The notes beneath the pieces are model-generated. The model worked only from the letters and a program-made list of their open reading frames with translations, did not search any database and was not told where the DNA came from. The position numbers were made by a program, and so were the translations under genes. Shown here one piece after another: positions 1 through 7,816 of a stretch of 64,000 nt of DNA. Every line of letters starts with the position of its first letter. Position 1 is the stretch's first letter. The DNA is from Cupriavidus phytohabitans (lineage in GTDB: Bacteria; Pseudomonadota; Gammaproteobacteria; Burkholderiales; Burkholderiaceae): contig NZ_AUFE01000031.1 of the NCBI RefSeq assembly GCF_000426345.1, positions 1-64,000 of the forward strand. The letters run 5' to 3'.

Positions 1-1569
1 TCGCGGGGGGAATTGCGATTTTATTGGCGGCTTAACTTGGATGGATTGGGGCAGCGCCCCCTCCAGCGCCAGCTTCTGCGCTTCGCGCTGCCGCTGCGCC
101 AGCATCCGGTTGCCGACGAAGCCGGGACAGACGCCGACCAGCGCCGCGACCTTGCCGATCTTGCGTGCCAGCTCCATCGAGGTCCGCACCACCGGCTTTG
201 CGGTTTTCTCGCCGCGCACCACTTCCAGCAGCTTCATCACATTGGCCGGCGAGAAGAAATGCAGCCCGATCACGGCCTCTGGACGCGACGTGGCCGCGGC
301 GATCTCGTCGACATCCAGCGCCGAGGTGTTGGTCGCCAGGATGGCGCCCGCCCTGACGATCCGGTCGAGCCGGCCGAACAGTTCCTTCTTGACTTCCATG
401 TTCTCGAACACGGCTTCGATCACCAGGTCGGCTTCGGCCAGGTGCTGCAGGTCCAGCGTGGGCGTCAGCAGCGCCATGCGCGCCTCGACATCGGCGGCGC
501 TCAGGCGCCCCTTCTTCATGGTGTTGTCGTAGTTCGCGCGGATGGTGCGCAGCCCGCGGTCAAGCGCCTGCTGCGTGGTCTCGACGATGGTGACCGGCAT
601 GCCGGCGTTGAGGAAGTTCATCGCGATGCCGCCGCCCATGGTGCCTGCGCCCACGATGCCGACTTTGGCCACGGGGATCGGCTGCACATCGGCGCCGATG
701 TCGGGCACGTTCCAGACCTGTCGCGAGGCAAAGAAGACGTAGCGCTGCGCAGCGGACTGCGTGCCCGCCATCAACGCCTGGAACAGCTCGCGCTCGCGCC
801 GCAGGCCCTCGTCAAAGGGCAGCTCGACCGCCGCCTCGATGCAGCGGATATTGGCCTCGGGCGCCTCGAAGCCGCGGAAACGGCGCGCGTTGGCCTTGCG
901 GAAGGCGGCGAACAGTTCGCCATGGCCGCGCGCGGGCGTAATCCTGTCCTCAAGGTCGCGCACCTTGCGCAGCGGCCGCTTCTCTTCGACGATCCGGCGC
1001 GCGAAGGCGATGGCGTCCGCGCGCAGCGTGGCATCGTCGGCGAGCGCATCGAGCAGGCCCATCTCGGCCGCCTCGGGCGCCGGCACATGGGTGCCGTAGG
1101 CGACCATCTCCAGCGCCCTTTCCACACCGACCAGCCGGGGCAGCCGCTGCGTGCCGCCGGCGCCCGGCAAAAGACCGAGGTGGACTTCGGGCAGGCCGCA
1201 TCTCGCACTGCGCGCGGCAATGCGGTAATGGCACACCAGCGCGACCTCCAGCCCGCCGCCGAGCGCGGTGCCATGGATGGCGGCGACTACCGGCTTGGGG
1301 CTGTTTTCGATGGCCGCCTGCACCTCAGGCAGCCCGGGCGGCACGAACGGCTTGCCGAACTCGGTAATATCGGCGCCGGCAATGAAGGTCTTGCCGGCAC
1401 AGGCCAGCACGATGCCCTGCACCGCCGGATCGGCGATGCAGCGCTCGATCCCCTGCAGGATGCCCGCGCGCACGGCGGCGGACAGCGCGTTGACAGGGGG
1501 CGAATCGACGGTCAGCACGGCGATATTGCCGTCCACGGCCAGGCTGGTGACTGCGTTGATGGCGGTCAT
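1..1569 (-). CDS. 3-hydroxyacyl-CoA dehydrogenase / enoyl-CoA hydratase (FadB/FadJ-like), 3' end outside window
   Basis: Bifunctional beta-oxidation enzyme: hydrates 2-enoyl-CoA and then oxidises the 3-hydroxyacyl-CoA with NAD+. The reading frame is open from the ATG at 1569 to the window edge, giving about 523 residues of a family that usually has about 700. Residues 1-190 are a crotonase domain with the oxyanion-hole stretch [11 protein letters not shown] (58-68), [11 protein letters not shown] (100-110) and a [15 protein letters not shown] segment carrying the likely catalytic Glu128. From about residue 302 an NAD-binding fold begins with [16 protein letters not shown] (304-319), and the visible sequence ends in the middle of the dehydrogenase part. 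A ribosome site (AAGGAA) lies just upstream of the ATG. The MFS gene upstream on the same strand ends 60 bases away, so co-transcription is possible. A long plus-strand open frame here is only the antisense shadow. Confidence 0.93.
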   Translation of the reverse strand, partial: MTAINAVTSLAVDGNIAVLTVDSPPVNALSAAVRAGILQGIERCIADPAVQGIVLACAGKTFIAGADITEFGKPFVPPGLPEVQAAIENSPKPVVAAIHGTALGGGLEVALVCHYRIAARSARCGLPEVHLGLLPGAGGTQRLPRLVGVERALEMVAYGTHVPAPEAAEMGLLDALADDATLRADAIAFARRIVEEKRPLRKVRDLEDRITPARGHGELFAAFRKANARRFRGFEAPEANIRCIEAAVELPFDEGLRRERELFQALMAGTQSAAQRYVFFASRQVWNVPDIGADVQPIPVAKVGIVGAGTMGGGIAMNFLNAGMPVTIVETTQQALDRGLRTIRANYDNTMKKGRLSAADVEARMALLTPTLDLQHLAEADLVIEAVFENMEVKKELFGRLDRIVRAGAILATNTSALDVDEIAAATSRPEAVIGLHFFSPANVMKLLEVVRGEKTAKPVVRTSMELARKIGKVAALVGVCPGFVGNRMLAQRQREAQKLALEGALPQSIQVKPPIKSQFPPR

Positions 1570-1629
1570 GCAAGTTCCTTGTACTTTCGGGGAGAAAGGG
1601 AAAAGGGGAATCGGCCGACCGCGCATGTC

Positions 1630-2994
1630 TCAGTCATGCACGCCGGCCACATCCTCGACGGGCGTGACAGCGCGGTCCGTGCCGGTCCGGCGCGAGCGCG
1701 GGTCGGCAATGCGAAGTGCCAGCACGAAGGCGGCCAGCTTGACCGCGATGGCAACGACAAAGACCAGCGGGAAGTGCACCGACTGCGCCAGCAGCCCGCC
1801 GATCACCGGCCCGACGGCCATCATGCCGAACGTGGCCGTGTCGGAAACCGCCAGCAGCATCGGCCGGTCCTTGCGTGCGCCGAACTCCATCACCAGGTTG
1901 TCCGCCGAGATAAAGAAGCCGCCGAAGCCCGCACCCAAACCGCAGAACGCCAGCAGGAAGCCCGGCAGCGTGGCGCACGCCAGCAGCCATGCCGTGGCGG
2001 CGATCCACGTGGCGATGCTGGCCAGGAACACCAGCCGGTAGCCATGCCTGTCCGCGACGCGGCCCCAGGCGAGGTTGCTGCCCGTCTGCGCCAGCAGGTA
2101 GGCCAGGCTCAGGTACCCGAGCGTGGCGCCATCCAGCCCCAGCAGCCGGCCGGCGTAGATCGCATAGAACGGCATCGCCATCATGCCCAGCGCCACCAGT
2201 GCCCGCGCCGCGAAAAAGCGCACGAAATCCCGGTCGGCTGCCAGCAGCGCCGGCAACTCACGCACGCGCCGGCCAAAGCCGGCGCGCATGCGCACGTCGT
2301 GCAGCGCCGGCTCGCGCATGCCCGCCAGCGCCGAGATCCCCAGGCTGGTCAGCACGAAGGCAGCCAGGAAGGTGGCGGCATAGCCATTGCCGAACACGTC
2401 ATTGCCGACCAGGTAGCGTCCGCCCATCCACGCCACCGCCGCCGCGGTGAGGCCGCCGAAGAAGTTGCGCAGCGCCGTCAGGCGCCCGCGCCGCGCCAGC
2501 GGGATGATCTTGGAGGTCAGGTAGTTGAAGCTGACGTTCTGCACGCCGTTGAGCAGCCCGAACAGCAGCAGGAACGCTGCCGCGGCCATCAGCGCGCCGC
2601 GCCCGCTCAGCAGCAGCGCCGACAGCGCCAGCCCCAGGATCTGGCCGCGCACCAGCCAGCCCACCAGGTAGATCAGCGGCATCACGCGCTGGCGATGCTC
2701 GATCAGCGTCGCGCCCCAGATCGACGAGGCGGCCATGCCGGCATATTGCGCAGCGAGCACGAGTCCGACTGTGAGTTTCGAGCCGGACAACAGGTACAGG
2801 TAGGCGGGCACGAAGGTGGGCGCGGTCACCAGCCGGAAGCCGGTCATGCCGAGCATGCCGTGGATCAGGAACGCCCTGGCATTGCGCGGCAGGTGGCGGT
2901 CGACATGGTCGCGGAAATCTTGCTCGGCCCGTTGCTGCTCCACCTCCGCGGCTTCGCCCAGCAGCGCGCCGCTCATGCCGGCCTGCGTTGTCAC
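1630..2994 (-). CDS. MFS transporter
   Basis: Inner-membrane secondary transporter of the major facilitator superfamily, about 454 residues, with roughly 11-12 hydrophobic segments in two halves. After a hydrophilic N-terminus of about 40 residues come GMTGFRLVTAPTFVPAYLYLL and WGATLIEHRQRVMPLIYLVG; the second half contains WGRVADRHGYRLVFL, the usual loop motif between helices 8 and 9. I chose the GTG at 2994 because GGGAGA lies five bases upstream; an ATG six codons further in (2976) is possible, and the much longer upstream extension has no coding character. The substrate cannot be read from sequence. The next gene on this strand is the FadB-like enzyme, which suggests, without proving, transport of an acid that is degraded via its CoA ester. 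Confidence 0.85.
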   Translation of the reverse strand: MTTQAGMSGALLGEAAEVEQQRAEQDFRDHVDRHLPRNARAFLIHGMLGMTGFRLVTAPTFVPAYLYLLSGSKLTVGLVLAAQYAGMAASSIWGATLIEHRQRVMPLIYLVGWLVRGQILGLALSALLLSGRGALMAAAAFLLLFGLLNGVQNVSFNYLTSKIIPLARRGRLTALRNFFGGLTAAAVAWMGGRYLVGNDVFGNGYAATFLAAFVLTSLGISALAGMREPALHDVRMRAGFGRRVRELPALLAADRDFVRFFAARALVALGMMAMPFYAIYAGRLLGLDGATLGYLSLAYLLAQTGSNLAWGRVADRHGYRLVFLASIATWIAATAWLLACATLPGFLLAFCGLGAGFGGFFISADNLVMEFGARKDRPMLLAVSDTATFGMMAVGPVIGGLLAQSVHFPLVFVVAIAVKLAAFVLALRIADPRSRRTGTDRAVTPVEDVAGVHD

Positions 2995-3530
2995 GTCGTC
3001 TCCCGCTATGGGTCCGGCCCCAGTGCGATGCCGGATGCATTTTCGTGTTTTTGGTATGGCTTCGATAAATGCTAGCACAAGCGTTCGTTTTTCGAGCGTG
3101 ACGACATGGCGAGGTTTCGAAATTGCGGCATCGAGGGGGCAAGCCGGCAACAGGATCGATGAAGCGATCCCGGCCGGAAACGCGGCAATGCGGCAGAAGC
3201 CCTACGCTTTCGGCCATACATACCATGAAGATCCCGCATATTTCCCAGCAGCATTGCTGCAATGCATTAGTCGCCGCCACGCCTTGGTGGTCGCGGCCAC
3301 GGGCCGCTCTCCGCCGCCCGCTCCGGTTCGGGATGACAGTCGCTCTGTTGCCCCGTTTAGGTTTTGGAGTATTGACGATGCCAGATGCGGCTTGTATAAG
3401 AGTTTCTGCCGCTGCGTCGCTGTCGCCGTTTTTCGAAAAACGAGACTGCTGGAGCAGTGCCCATGATCCTGCCGGCCGCCAGGCAACAGCGCAGGACACG
3501 GGCCCACAGGCGCACAACAAGGAGACGAGC
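2995..3530. promoter_or_regulatory. intergenic region with two palindromes
   Basis: 536 bases between the divergent MFS gene and the broken acyl-CoA dehydrogenase block. I see no convincing gene. It contains two near-perfect dyads: GCATTGC-T-GCAATGC at 3251-3265 and GTTTTTCGAAAAAC at 3428-3441. Either could be an operator or a short hairpin. Promoters for both flanking units should lie here, but no clear -35/-10 pair stands out. Confidence 0.35.
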
Positions 3531-3675
3531 TTGGACGCACTGGAAACGTTCCGGCAGCAGGCACACGCCTGGCTGGAGGCCAATTGCCCCCCTGAGATGC
3601 GCCTGCCGATGCAGGACGAGGAAGACATCTGCTGGGGCGGCCGCAAGTTCCGCTATCAGTCAGAAGCGCAGCGGC
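3531..3675 (+). pseudogene. acyl-CoA dehydrogenase A, N-terminal fragment (block A1)
   Basis: Starts at a TTG (3531) preceded by AAGGAG with good spacing. About 46 residues read as the N-terminus of an acyl-CoA dehydrogenase: LDALETFRQQAHAWLEANCP followed by EDICWGGRKFRYQSEAQ. The dehydrogenase reading then stops abruptly near 3668-3675 and a piece of a different dehydrogenase begins in another frame. The natural continuation (KAMQRMAEQGWTVPEWP) lies 1.6 kb away at 5235. I infer a rearrangement breakpoint here. Confidence 0.75.
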
Positions 3676-3806
3676 GGAGCGCAGGCAGTTCGGCAAGGCC
3701 ATCGGCGAGTTCCAGGCACTGCAGCACCGCGCCGCGCACCTCTTCGCCGAGATCGAGCTCGCCCGCGCCGCCGTGCTGCGTTGCCAGCACGCGATCTGCG
3801 CGCGCA
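3676..3806 (+). pseudogene. acyl-CoA dehydrogenase B, internal C-terminal-domain fragment (block B3)
   Basis: About 44 residues in a new frame read RRQFGKAIGEFQALQHRAAH and FAEIELARAAVLR, the conserved helix region of the acyl-CoA dehydrogenase C-terminal domain. It should follow the AYLK segment that ends at 5226 and precede the segment that begins at 5400. A TGA at 3809-3811 ends the frame just past the junction, where antiparallel material starts. Confidence 0.75.
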
Positions 3807-4082
3807 GCTGATGCCGGTGTGCTTTTGCGCCGCGAAATCAGTGCGCACAAGGCAGAAGATCCAGTCGGCCTTGTCGGCATACGACGTCCAGATTTTCTGG
3901 CCGTTGACCAAGAAATGGTCGCCGCGATCCTCGGCGCGCGTCTGCAGCGCGGCCAGGTCAGAGCCGGCGTTGGGTTCGGAATAGCCCTGGCACCAGCGGA
4001 TCTCGCCGCGGGCAATCTTTGGAAGGTGTTCCTGCTTCTGCGCCTCGGTGCCATATTTCAGCAGGGCGGGCCCGAGCATGGT
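3807..4082 (-). pseudogene. acyl-CoA dehydrogenase A, middle fragment, inverted (block A3)
   Basis: 92 residues on the minus strand: MLGPALLKYGTEAQKQEHLP, then WCQGYSEPNAGSDLAALQTR, NGQKIWTSYADKADWIFCLV and KHTGIS. This is the FAD- and substrate-binding middle domain. It is inverted relative to A1 and A2, and its expected upstream partner (PLQSFGIS) is at 5370-5399. The next part of gene A, about 150 residues, is not present anywhere in the window. Confidence 0.78.
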
Positions 4083-4087
4083 ACCGC

Positions 4088-4294
4088 GCCAAGGCCACTG
4101 CCACCGTACGACTCGTCGATCATCACCCCGGCAAAGCCCAGCGCGGCGCAGCGCTGCCACAGCTCCCGCGAGAAGCCGACGGGGTCGCGGGTGTCGCGCA
4201 GCGTGCGCAGCGCGGAGATCGGGGCGTTCTCTTGCAGGAACGTCATGGCGCTGTCGCGCAGCATCTCCTGCGTGTCGGTCAGTACGATAGGCAT
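4088..4294 (-). pseudogene. acyl-CoA dehydrogenase B, N-terminal fragment, inverted (block B1)
   Basis: Starts with ATG at 4294 and reads MPIVLTDTQEMLRDSAMTFL ... MIDESYGGSGLG, a standard acyl-CoA dehydrogenase N-terminal domain of 69 residues. The expected continuation (EAGVIAEAIGTTLAPLPFLS) is on the other strand at 4651. The frame runs instead into block A3 out of register. Block A5 ends 45 bases upstream on the same strand, so the original A-to-B gene order survives locally. Confidence 0.78.
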
Positions 4295-4339
4295 GGCGGC
4301 GTCTGGCAGATGTGGGGTCGTGAAGGGTTGCGCGGCGGC

Positions 4340-4648
4340 TCAGGCGCCGGGCAGGCCGAGCAGGCGCTTGGCGACGATATTGAGCTGGACCTCGCTGGTG
4401 CCGCCCTCGATCGAATTCGCCTTGGTGCGCAGCCATGCCCGCGCCAGCGCACCTTCCTGGCTGCGCGCGCCTTCCCATTCGAGGGCATCGGTGCCGCCTG
4501 CCGACATCAGCAGCTCGTAGCGCCGCTTGTTCAGTTCCGCGCCGTAGTACTTCAGTACGGACGAGAACGCGGCCATGCCTTCGCCTTGCCGCGCCAGGTC
4601 GCGGGCGCGCTCGCCGGCCGCGACGAAGGCCGCCTCGTCGACCTCGAA
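4340..4648 (-). pseudogene. acyl-CoA dehydrogenase A, C-terminal fragment, inverted (block A5)
   Basis: 102 residues with a proper stop: FEVDEAAFVAAGERARDLAR, then FSSVLKYYGAELNKRRYELL, and the signature EGGTSEVQLNIVAKRLLGLP at the end. EGGTSEVQ corresponds to the C-terminal loop of acyl-CoA dehydrogenases. There is no start codon; the 5' side joins block B2, which lies in the opposite orientation, around 4646-4652. Confidence 0.78.
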
Positions 4649-4650
4649 GC

Positions 4651-5226
4651 GAGGCCGGCGTGATCGCGGAAGCGATCGGCACCACGCTGGCGCCGCTGCC
4701 CTTCCTGTCCACCGCCGTGCTCGGCGCCGCGCTGGTCGGCTTGTACGGCAACGAAGGCCAGCGCAGGGCGCTGCTGCCAGAGATCGCCGCGGGCCGGCAC
4801 CTGATGGCGCTGGCGCTGGATGAAACCGCCCGGCACCGCCCCGAGCGCATCGCCACGCAGGCGCGGCGCGATGCCGACGGCTATGTGCTCGATGGCAGCA
4901 AGGTCTTCGTGGTCGACGGCCACGTGGCCGATACGCTGGTGGTCGCGGCGCGGATGGGCGCTGGCGCGGGCGACGGCATCTCGTTGTTCCTGGTCCCGCG
5001 CGACCATGCCGGCGTGCAGGTGGAGCGCTGCGTGCTGGCCGATGCCACCAACGCCGCGCGCATCGTCTTCCACGCCGCCAGGGTACCGGCCGATGCGCTG
5101 CTGGGCAGCGTGGGCAGCGGCGCGCAGATGCTGGAGCGGGTGCTCGACATCGGCCGCGCCGTGCTGTCGTCCGAGCTGCTCGGCATCGCCGATGCCAGCT
5201 TCGCGCGCACGCTGGCCTACCTGAAG
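4651..5226 (+). pseudogene. acyl-CoA dehydrogenase B, middle fragment (block B2)
   Basis: 192 residues from EAGVIAEAIGTTLAPLPFLS to FARTLAYLK, the central part of a short acyl-CoA dehydrogenase. It fits exactly after block B1 (GGSGLG) and before block B3 (RRQFGKAIG). It is on the plus strand while B1 is on the minus strand. It ends at a shared GCAGCGGC octamer (5227-5234), beyond which gene A sequence begins. Confidence 0.78.
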
Positions 5227-5234
5227 GCAGCGGC

Positions 5235-5399
5235 TCGACGAAGGCCATGCAGCGGATGGCCGAACAGGGCTGGACCGTACCGGAATGGCCGCGCGAGTAT
5301 GGCGGCGCCGGATTGAGCGCGGCCGAGGCACGGGTGCTGCGCGCCGAGATGCCAGCGGCTGAACTGCCGCGTGCCGCTGCAGAGCTTCGGCATCTCCGC
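5235..5399 (+). pseudogene. acyl-CoA dehydrogenase A, second N-terminal fragment (block A2)
   Basis: Reads KAMQRMAEQGWTVPEWPREY, then GGAGLSAAEARVLRAEM, and in a shifted frame RVPLQSFGIS. This is the segment that should directly follow block A1 and precede block A3. The frame change between RAEM and RVPLQ suggests an additional small indel, so even this short block is not intact. Confidence 0.72.
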
Positions 5400-5606
5400 C
5401 CCGAGCCGCTGGTCTGCGTGGCCAAGGCCAAGGCCGGCGATACCGCCACGCTGGCGGTGCAGGAAGGCGTGCAGATGCACGGCGGCATCGGCATGACCGA
5501 TGAATTCGATATCGGCTTCTTCATGAAGCGCGCCCGCACCGCGCAGGAATGGCTGGGCGACGCCAACTGGCAGCTCGACCGCTGGGCCACGCTGCGCGGC
5601 TACTGA
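5400..5606 (+). pseudogene. acyl-CoA dehydrogenase B, C-terminal fragment (block B4)
   Basis: About 68 residues, PEPLVCVAKAKAGDTATLAV, then EGVQMHGGIGMTDEFDIGFF and the terminus WQLDRWATLRGY with a stop at 5604-5606. This is the C-terminal helix bundle of an acyl-CoA dehydrogenase and completes gene B: B1, B2, B3 and B4 together give about 375 residues, close to a full-length enzyme. The stop codon is embedded in a tandem octamer repeat. Confidence 0.78.
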
Positions 5607-5634
5607 GCGACTGAGCGACTGAGCGACTGAGCGA
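5603..5634. repeat. tandem octamer repeat, four copies
   Basis: CTGAGCGA is repeated four times without a gap, followed by a degenerate fifth copy (TTGAGA). It includes the stop codon of the scrambled dehydrogenase block. It probably arose by slippage. Confidence 0.8.
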
Positions 5635-5848
5635 TTGAGAAAGGCGGCCCCATCCGCAGGGGCCTGCAGGACATCACGCAACACCGAGGCGACAACGGAT
5701 GCCCCGGTTGCGGCGCCATGCGCCCGCACCGGCCCGACCGCCAGCAAGGAGGCAGCATGTCGGCAAGTCCCTGGGCACCCGTATTCCCGATAGCGACCGC
5801 AACGGCTGGCGTCAGGCAGCATTGCCGGCATCCGCACGGAGGCCTGCA

Positions 5849-6805
5849 ATGAGCGCCTATGTCTTGCGCCGCCTGCTGGCGCTGCTGCCGACGCTGGTCT
5901 TCGCCAGCATCATCGTGTTCGCCATCGTGCGGCTGGTGCCGGGCGACGTGGTCGACCTGATGCTGAGCCAGAACGACATCAGCGCCGATACCCGCACCCG
6001 CGAAGACCTGGTCCGCGCGCTCGGCCTCGACCGCCCGATGTGGGAGCAGTACCTGCACTGGGTCGGCAATATCGTGCTGCATGGCGACCTGGGCCAGTCG
6101 CTGTGGCAAGGCGAGCCGGTGCTGAGGATGGTGATGGCGCGCATCCCCGCGACCTTCTCGCTGGGCGTGCTGGCGTTGGCCGTGGCGCTGACGGTGGCGC
6201 TGCCGATCGGCGTGCTGTCGGCGATCCGCCAGGACACCGCGGCAGACTATGTGGCGCGTTCCTTTTCGATCCTGATGCTGGCGGTGCCCAGCTTCTGGCT
6301 GGGCACGATGGTGATGGTGTTCCCGTCGGTGTGGTGGGGCTGGTCGCCGGAAGTGCGCTACGTCCCCTTCCTGGAAGACCCGGTGCAGCATGTCAGGCAG
6401 ATGCTGGTGCCGGCCATCGTGCTGGGCATGGCGCTGTCGGCGATCACCATGCGCATGACGCGGACCATGATGCTGGAGGTGCTGCGCCAGGACTATATCC
6501 GCACCGCCTGGGCCAAGGGCCTGAACGAGCCGCTGGTGATCCTGCGGCATGCGCTGCGCAATGCGCTGATCCCGGTGGTAACGCTGATCGGCCTGCAGGC
6601 GCCCCTGCTGATCGGCGGCGCCGTGGTGATCGAGCAGATCTTCGTGGTGCCGGGCATGGGCTTGCTGCTGCTTGATGCCGTGCACCAGCGCGACTATCCG
6701 CTGATCACCGGCGTCTTCCTCGTGGTCGGCGTCGCGGTGATGCTGATCAACCTGCTCGTCGACCTGAGCTACGGCCTGTTCGACCCCAAAGTGAGGCACC
6801 GCTGA
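5849..6805 (+). CDS. ABC transporter permease, DppB/OppB type
   Basis: Inner-membrane permease of a peptide/opine/nickel-type ABC importer, 318 residues with six hydrophobic segments. It begins MSAYVLRRLLALLPTLVFAS, the typical DppB start, has LGLDRPMWEQYLHWVGNIV in the first periplasmic part, and a C-terminal permease core with the EAA-like loop (YIRTAWAKGLNEPLVILRHA). GGAGG precedes the ATG, and a longer upstream frame was rejected. The stop overlaps the start of the second permease by one base. Five genes in a row form one importer. Confidence 0.93.
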   Translation: MSAYVLRRLLALLPTLVFASIIVFAIVRLVPGDVVDLMLSQNDISADTRTREDLVRALGLDRPMWEQYLHWVGNIVLHGDLGQSLWQGEPVLRMVMARIPATFSLGVLALAVALTVALPIGVLSAIRQDTAADYVARSFSILMLAVPSFWLGTMVMVFPSVWWGWSPEVRYVPFLEDPVQHVRQMLVPAIVLGMALSAITMRMTRTMMLEVLRQDYIRTAWAKGLNEPLVILRHALRNALIPVVTLIGLQAPLLIGGAVVIEQIFVVPGMGLLLLDAVHQRDYPLITGVFLVVGVAVMLINLLVDLSYGLFDPKVRHR

Positions 6806-7743
6806 TGGCACCCCCGACCGTCGATCCGCAAGCCGCTTCCGCCACCCTGCCTGGCACGCTGCCTGGCGCCCCGCCCCGCTCCGCCCGGCAACGACAGCCC
6901 CGCTTTGCGCTGCTGCGGCGGCTGTTCCGCGACAAGCCGCTGGGCGCCGCCGGCGCGGTGATCTGCGCGGTGTTCCTGTTCTGCGGCGTGTTCGCCGACC
7001 TGCTGGCGCCATATGGCATGAACCAGATCAACATGATGGCGCGGCTGCAGCCGCCCTCGTGGGCGCATCCGTTCGGCACCGACAACCTCGGCCGCGACAT
7101 GTTCTCGCGCTGCCTGTACGGCGCCCGGCTGTCGGTGGTGATCGGGCTGTCGGCGGCGACGCTGGCCACGGCAATCTCGCTGGTGCTGGGCATCCTGACC
7201 GGCTACCTGGGCGGCAAGTTCGACCTGGTGGTGCAGCGCATGGTGGACGCGTGGATGAGCTTTCCCGACCTGGTGATCCTGATCGTGGTGGTGTCGGTGC
7301 TGGGCCCGGGCAGCTGGCAGATCGTCTGCACGCTCGGCCTGCTGCTGGGCATCGGCGGCTCGCGCATCGTGCGCAGCGCGGTGGTGTCGGTGCGCGAGAA
7401 CATGTACGTGCATGCGGCGCAGTCGATGGGGGCGTCGACCGGCCGCATCCTGTGGCGCCATATCCTGCCCAATGTGCTGCCGCCGGTGATCGTGCTGTTC
7501 ACCACGCGCGTGGGGACCGCAATCCTGGCGGAGTCCGGCCTGTCCTTCCTCGGCCTCGGCGTGCCGCCGCCGGCGCCGACCTGGGGCGGCATGCTGTCCG
7601 GTGACGGACGCACGTTCATGTTCCAGGGCCCGTGGCTGGCGCTGGCGCCGGGCGCCTGCCTGACGATCGTGGTCTATGCGATCAACGTGTATGGCGACGC
7701 CCTGCGCGATTTGCTCGACCCGCGCATGCGGGGCAGCCGCTGA
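6805..7743 (+). CDS. ABC transporter permease, DppC/OppC type
   Basis: Second membrane subunit of the importer, 312 residues. It has a proline/arginine-rich cytoplasmic start, the OppC N-terminal helix (GAVICAVFLFCGVFADLLAP), the family motif HPFGTDNLGRDMFSRCLYGA and an EAA-type loop (YVHAAQSMGASTGRILWRHI). The end SGLSFLGLGVPPPAPTWGGM is highly typical of DppC proteins. Translation is probably coupled to the preceding permease through the TGATG overlap. Confidence 0.94.
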   Translation: MAPPTVDPQAASATLPGTLPGAPPRSARQRQPRFALLRRLFRDKPLGAAGAVICAVFLFCGVFADLLAPYGMNQINMMARLQPPSWAHPFGTDNLGRDMFSRCLYGARLSVVIGLSAATLATAISLVLGILTGYLGGKFDLVVQRMVDAWMSFPDLVILIVVVSVLGPGSWQIVCTLGLLLGIGGSRIVRSAVVSVRENMYVHAAQSMGASTGRILWRHILPNVLPPVIVLFTTRVGTAILAESGLSFLGLGVPPPAPTWGGMLSGDGRTFMFQGPWLALAPGACLTIVVYAINVYGDALRDLLDPRMRGSR

Positions 7744-7816
7744 GAACAGCAGATTGACGAGCGGCCGGCGTATCGGGTATCGAGCCGGCACATCATGATC
7801 CCCAAAGGAGCAGACG

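Noticed and set aside
13-3075. 1020-codon open frame on the plus strand
   Set aside because: It is antisense to the FadB-like and MFS genes; the translation is low-complexity His/Arg/Gln-rich, as expected from high-GC shadow frames.
3531-5606. Insertion sequence as cause of the scrambling
   Set aside because: No transposase, terminal inverted repeats or target duplications were seen in or beside the region; all sequence is accounted for by dehydrogenase pieces.
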